Below are positions 5,527-6,807 of a stretch of DNA of 6,807 bases, piece by piece. Below the pieces are notes generated by a model. That model was not told where the DNA came from, did no database searches, and was given only the letters and a program-made list of their open reading frames with translations. Position 1 is the stretch's first letter. Each line of letters opens with the position of its first letter. Origin of the DNA: JTS-RE9 sp964649195 (GTDB taxonomy: Bacteria; Planctomycetota; Phycisphaerae; Phycisphaerales; Phycisphaeraceae); assembly GCA_964649195.1 (NCBI GenBank), contig CAZYPK010000219.1, forward strand, positions 1 to 6,807, in the 5' to 3' direction. The position numbers and the translations under genes were made by a program.

Positions 5527-6609
5527 ATGGCGGTTCTGACAAGTGTCAAGCCGAGGGTCATGGCGCTGGCCGACTTGATCGAGCGGGACATCGCCGCGCG
5601 CGGGCTGCGGCCGGGGGATCCTTATCTGAACACGATCGACACGGCCCGGATGCTCAAGGTCAACACCACCCACGCGAACAAGGCTCTGCAACTGCTCGTG
5701 CAGCGGCGCAGGCTGCGCCGCAAACAGCGGCTGGGCACCATCGTGGCCGACCCGGCCGGCACGGCGAGGGAGACGGTTCTTCACTGCGTCCACCTGCTGG
5801 TGCATCAGAATTATCTTCAGACGGAGGGCCTGCTCGCCGACGGCGTGATCGTGGGCATGCAGCAGGAGCTGCCGGGCGTGAATGTGCGGTTTAATTTCCT
5901 TCCCGCCGAGGGGCAGACGGAATCGGTCGAGCGGGTCCTGTCGGAGGCGATGCGGTCCTCCGAGCCGGAGGGCTTCGTGCTGGTCCGCTCCTCGCTTGAC
6001 GCCCAGCGTCTGCTGGCGCAGAGCGGACTGCCCACGGTGGTCTTCGGTTCGCTGCATCCTTCGGTGACCGGGCTGTCGCGCATCGACCGCGATCAGCGGG
6101 TCATCGGGGAGCAGACGGCGGGCCATCTCACAAGCCTGGACAAACGGCGGGTGCTGGTGCTGATGCGCGACCGCATGTTGCCGGGCGATCATCCGTTTCT
6201 CGACGGCATCAGGCGGACGCTGGCCCTGGCCGGGCTGGGGCTGGATGCGGTGACGATCCGCAACCTGCCTGCCGACCGCGAAGCGATCGCCGCCGAGGTG
6301 GCCAACGTGATCGGCGCCGGCGGCGAACCGTGGGGCATCATCGCCCGTTCGGAGCCGCTGGCCAACGGGGCGGCCAGGGCGCTGGCGAAAATGCCCGTCA
6401 AACGCCGGAAGATGATGAGCATGGTGATTTCGGATGTTTATCGGCGGGGCAACGAACGCGCCATCGCCTTTCCATTTGTGGCTTCGGCATGGAAGCCCGA
6501 AGAGATCGGCCACCGCATCGGCAGGATGCTTGCCGCGCAGGTCAGGAGCGGCACGGTGGCCGGCGAGGTTGAGATCATTCCGACGCAGCTTTGCGATGCG
6601 GGTGTCTGA
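5527..6609 (+). CDS. GntR-type winged helix with LacI-type sensor domain
   Basis: This 360-residue cytoplasmic transcription factor has a GntR-like winged helix at about 5-74. IERDIAARGLRPGDPYLNTIDTARMLKVNTTHANKALQLLVQ is the recognition unit, and RRRLRRKQRLGTIV is the basic wing. Residues about 84-355 look like a periplasmic-binding-protein/LacI effector domain: DGVIVGMQQEL, GLPTVVFGS, IDRDQRVIGEQTAGHL, a second Rossmann lobe from KRRVLVLM, and the closing AWKPEEIGHRIGRML. Such hybrids sense sugars and usually release DNA on ligand binding. A sialic acid or derived sugar is a reasonable inducer given the divergent sialidase, but the ligand is not shown. The frame is open back to a TTG at 5380, which lies in the 39-bp inverted repeat loop; the ATG at 5527 is preferred because the DNA-binding domain starts just after it. 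No Shine-Dalgarno precedes it. Confidence 0.88.
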   Translation: MAVLTSVKPRVMALADLIERDIAARGLRPGDPYLNTIDTARMLKVNTTHANKALQLLVQRRRLRRKQRLGTIVADPAGTARETVLHCVHLLVHQNYLQTEGLLADGVIVGMQQELPGVNVRFNFLPAEGQTESVERVLSEAMRSSEPEGFVLVRSSLDAQRLLAQSGLPTVVFGSLHPSVTGLSRIDRDQRVIGEQTAGHLTSLDKRRVLVLMRDRMLPGDHPFLDGIRRTLALAGLGLDAVTIRNLPADREAIAAEVANVIGAGGEPWGIIARSEPLANGAARALAKMPVKRRKMMSMVISDVYRRGNERAIAFPFVASAWKPEEIGHRIGRMLAAQVRSGTVAGEVEIIPTQLCDAGV

Positions 6610-6663
6610 CCGCATCTTGTCTTGATGAGTTCCGTTTCGTGTTGTGCATCATCAATCCGTTTT

Positions 6664-6686
6664 CACGACCGCATTCGCCGGTCGTG
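6664..6686 (+). terminator. Hairpin after the regulator gene, possible terminator
   Basis: CACGACCG (6664-6671) pairs perfectly with CGGTCGTG (6679-6686) across a 7-nt loop, 55 nt past the regulator stop. Only TT follows the stem, so it is not a classical U-tailed terminator. It is the only strong stem in the 141-bp gap before the next gene. Confidence 0.35.
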
Positions 6687-6750
6687 TTGCCGTGTGTCCG
6701 GCCTGGTTCCGAACGTCCTGAAACCCAATTTTTCCTCAAAGGAGACTGTC

Positions 6751-6807
6751 ATGAACGGGAAAGAAAAAATGATGCGTCTGGTGATGGCTGCGATGTTGTT
6801 GAGCAGC
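6751..6807 (+). CDS. Start of an exported protein, cut by window end
   Basis: The first 19 codons read MNGKEKMMRLVMAAMLLSS: a lysine/arginine n-region followed by a hydrophobic run, typical of a Sec signal peptide or N-terminal anchor. A strong AGGAG (6740-6744) lies 6 nt before the ATG at 6751, which decides the start over the internal ATGs at 6769 and 6772. Nothing about function can be read. It follows the regulator on the same strand after 141 bp, so it may be controlled separately or be part of the same regulon. Confidence 0.7.
   Translation, partial: MNGKEKMMRLVMAAMLLSS

Noticed and set aside
5395..6615. Long minus-strand open frame opposite the regulator
   Set aside because: His/Arg/Gln-rich translation with no domain; the plus strand carries a convincing winged-helix regulator.

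Overview
The window is GC-rich DNA from a bacterium, most likely a planctomycete (perhaps Phycisphaerae-like). This is inferred from the gene mix: a hopanoid radical SAM enzyme, an actinobacterial-type ferrochelatase, a secreted sialidase paired with a GntR/LacI-hybrid regulator, and several dispersed palindromic repeats between genes. No rRNA, phylogenetic marker or database match supports the assignment. There is no CRISPR array, tRNA, rRNA or transposase.

Layout. Positions 1-127 hold a degenerate 9-nt-period GGCT tandem repeat, then hpnH (+, 128-1243), the adenosylhopane synthase of C35 hopanoid synthesis. A converging gene (-, 1367-2743) encodes a kinase-fold protein with an unusual N-terminal half; a near-duplicate ~35-bp segment lies between the two. 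A divergent intergenic region with overlapping candidate promoters and a structured leader separates this from a ferrochelatase (+, 2973-4013). The ferrochelatase converges on a sialidase (-, 4182-5306). The gap between them holds a perfect 32-bp inverted repeat bracketing a terminator. The left arm of that repeat writes the last nine codons of the ferrochelatase.

The best-integrated unit is 4182-6609. The sialidase and a transcriptional regulator (+, 5527-6609) are divergent. Between their back-to-back candidate -35 boxes lies a perfect 15-bp palindrome (5477-5491) that overlaps the regulator's TTGACA. This is the layout expected for an autoregulated, locally acting repressor controlling the sialidase. 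The sialidase leader also contains a perfect 39-bp inverted repeat (5337-5435). The regulator's start codon sits almost at its predicted transcription start, so its mRNA may be leaderless. The window ends in the signal-peptide region of a further exported protein (6751 onward).

The metabolic genes (hopanoid, haem, sialic acid) are not an obvious single pathway. I found no clear novel defence or mobile system. The most unusual elements are the long perfect inverted repeats, the operator/promoter architecture and the hybrid kinase-fold protein.
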